From: Humitalea sp050632385
GTDB taxonomy: Bacteria > Pseudomonadota > Alphaproteobacteria > Acetobacterales > Acetobacteraceae
Direction: 5' to 3'
Length of the DNA stretch: 64,000 bases
Assembly: GCF_050632385.1 (NCBI RefSeq)
Contig: NZ_CP192599.1
Location: 4,030,001 to 4,094,000, forward strand
The stretch's first letter is position 1. Each line of letters opens with the position of its first letter. The position numbers were made by a program, and so were the translations under genes. Positions 63,257-64,000 of this stretch are shown piece by piece. The notes below the pieces were generated by a model. That model was not told where the DNA came from, did no database searches, and worked only from the letters and a program-made list of their open reading frames with translations.

Positions 63257-63612
63257 CGTCGCATCGATCACGTATCTTTCGGCATGGCATCAGCAACTTG
63301 CGGTCGGCACAGCCGCCCCCGCCCGCAATTCATCCACCGTGCTCCCTGGCTGCAACGACGGTATCATTCCAGTCAATCGCAACTTACATCTTGACGAGCG
63401 AGTTTCGTGGTTTCGGATGTTTATTCAACGAAATCAATGATTTGGTTTTTTGCTTAATTGCGTGGCAACCTGCTGTTACCGGCAGATGACATGGACTCCC
63501 GGGGGTTCCGCAGCATTCCGCCCACAGACTTATCCACAAGGTTCGGGGATAACAGGTGCCGGAAATAGGCAGCGCCTTGCGGCCGCCCCCAGGCACTAGT
63601 ATCGCCCTGCCC
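63257..63612. other. AT-rich spacer with a DnaA box
   Basis: About 356 bases between folB and uvrC. The part at 63380-63475 is strongly AT-rich for this window (e.g. TTTATTCAACG, TTTGGTTTTTTGC). No open reading frame here looks coding. A perfect DnaA box lies at 63530. Confidence 0.7.
63530..63552 (+). promoter_or_regulatory. Perfect DnaA box with an inverted near-match
   Basis: TTATCCACA (63530-63538) is the exact strong DnaA-box consensus. CGGGGATAA (63544-63552) is a reversed copy with two mismatches. It lies about 75 bases before the uvrC start and beside the AT-rich stretch. It could be a DnaA-controlled promoter or, less likely, part of an origin. Confidence 0.6.
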
Positions 63613-64000
63613 ATGCCCATCGACGCCCCCCCGCCGGACGCTGCCCCCGTGGCGCTGCCCCCGGGACTGCTGGGCGCCGCGGTGCTGATCGCCGCCCTGC
63701 CGAACCTGCCGCCCGGCCCGGGTGTGTATCGCATGCTCGATGCCGCCGGCGCCGCGCTCTATGTCGGCAAGGCGCGGGCCCTGCGCAAACGCGTCGCCGC
63801 CTATACGCGTCCCGCCCGCCTGCCCGAACGCCTGCGCCGCATGGTGGCCGACACCGTGTCGCTGGAGGTCATCACCACCAAGAGCGAGGCCGAGGCCCTG
63901 CTGCTGGAGGCCAACCTCATCAAGCGGCTGCGGCCGCGCTTCAACATCGTCCTGCGCGACGACAAGTCCTACCCGTGGCTGGTGCTGACCGAGGCGCATC
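63613..64000 (+). CDS. uvrC: UvrABC excinuclease subunit C, N-terminal part (runs off window)
   Basis: The open frame from the ATG at 63613 to the window end gives 129 codons. GPGVYRMLDAAGAALYVGKAR is the GIY-YIG nuclease start (in pieces: GPGVYRML, ALYVGKA), with SEAEALLLEANLIKRLRPRFNI and DDKSYPW next. UvrC makes the dual cuts in nucleotide excision repair. The first ~25 residues are an Ala/Pro-rich extension, and the start could be later. The rest lies beyond the window. Confidence 0.93.
   Translation, partial: MPIDAPPPDAAPVALPPGLLGAAVLIAALPNLPPGPGVYRMLDAAGAALYVGKARALRKRVAAYTRPARLPERLRRMVADTVSLEVITTKSEAEALLLEANLIKRLRPRFNIVLRDDKSYPWLVLTEAH

Overview
The window is very GC-rich (about 70% by eye), has no plasmid, phage or insertion-sequence genes, and is densely packed with genes that mostly overlap by 1-11 bases. 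Gene content (SUF operon led by an Rrf2 regulator, several Bug/TTT-type solute-binding proteins, tandem enolase-superfamily enzymes, a Liv-type ABC transporter, GYTA-type -10-like elements) suggests an alphaproteobacterial chromosome, most likely a Roseomonas-like Acetobacteraceae. The family assignment is inference from gene content only.

Layout. 1-10.6 kb: end of a fumarylacetoacetate-hydrolase-family gene, a membrane GGDEF-EAL protein, a LOG-family phosphoribohydrolase divergent from a beta-CASP RNA-processing hydrolase, a small protein plus PHB-depolymerase-type esterase, cysK with an M20 peptidase, argB and a NIPSNAP protein. 10.7-21.8 kb: parE, a hybrid histidine kinase, a PH-domain protein, an alpha/beta hydrolase, a DEAD-box helicase, glutaryl-CoA dehydrogenase with an RlmD-type 23S rRNA methyltransferase, and an exported metallo-beta-lactamase-fold protein.

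21.9-35.5 kb is accessory catabolism and transport. A rightward operon (PuuE-like deacetylase, Bug protein, VOC protein, D-2-hydroxyacid dehydrogenase, maleate-isomerase-like protein) runs into a leftward operon (Liv transporter, its binding protein, SDR, MBL hydrolase) headed by an XRE regulator with a palindrome at its promoter. A hydrolase and an orphan peptide-type binding protein diverge from it. 35.5-42 kb is a six-gene leftward operon: GntR/FCD regulator, three enolase-superfamily enzymes, a hydroxyacid dehydrogenase and a Bug protein. Two adjacent near-perfect GntR operators cover the regulator's start codon. This is probably a sugar-acid or hydroxyacid pathway.

42-50.1 kb holds a DHA2 exporter and a complete SUF iron-sulfur operon (Rrf2 regulator, sufBCDS, sufU, sufT, sufA), with an IscR-type palindrome just upstream of the regulator. 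50.2-54.6 kb has a hydrolase plus MaoC pair, a GDSL hydrolase, an M17 aminopeptidase whose last third is compositionally different, and a MarR regulator. A roughly 420-base spacer with an attenuator-like structure and repeated CATGTTTTGAC boxes leads to an MHS transporter. 56.8-64 kb has a Gly-zipper lipoprotein, a NitT/TauT-type ABC transporter, a caspase-family protein with an unrecognised C-terminal domain beside two small exported proteins, a pteridine-reductase-like SDR with folB, an AT-rich spacer with a perfect DnaA box, and the start of uvrC.

No tRNA, rRNA, CRISPR array, insertion sequence or attachment site was recognised. The strongest new leads are regulatory (IscR-type box, twin GntR operators, MarR-linked boxes and attenuator, parE leader) and the two catabolic gene sets whose substrates cannot be named from sequence alone.
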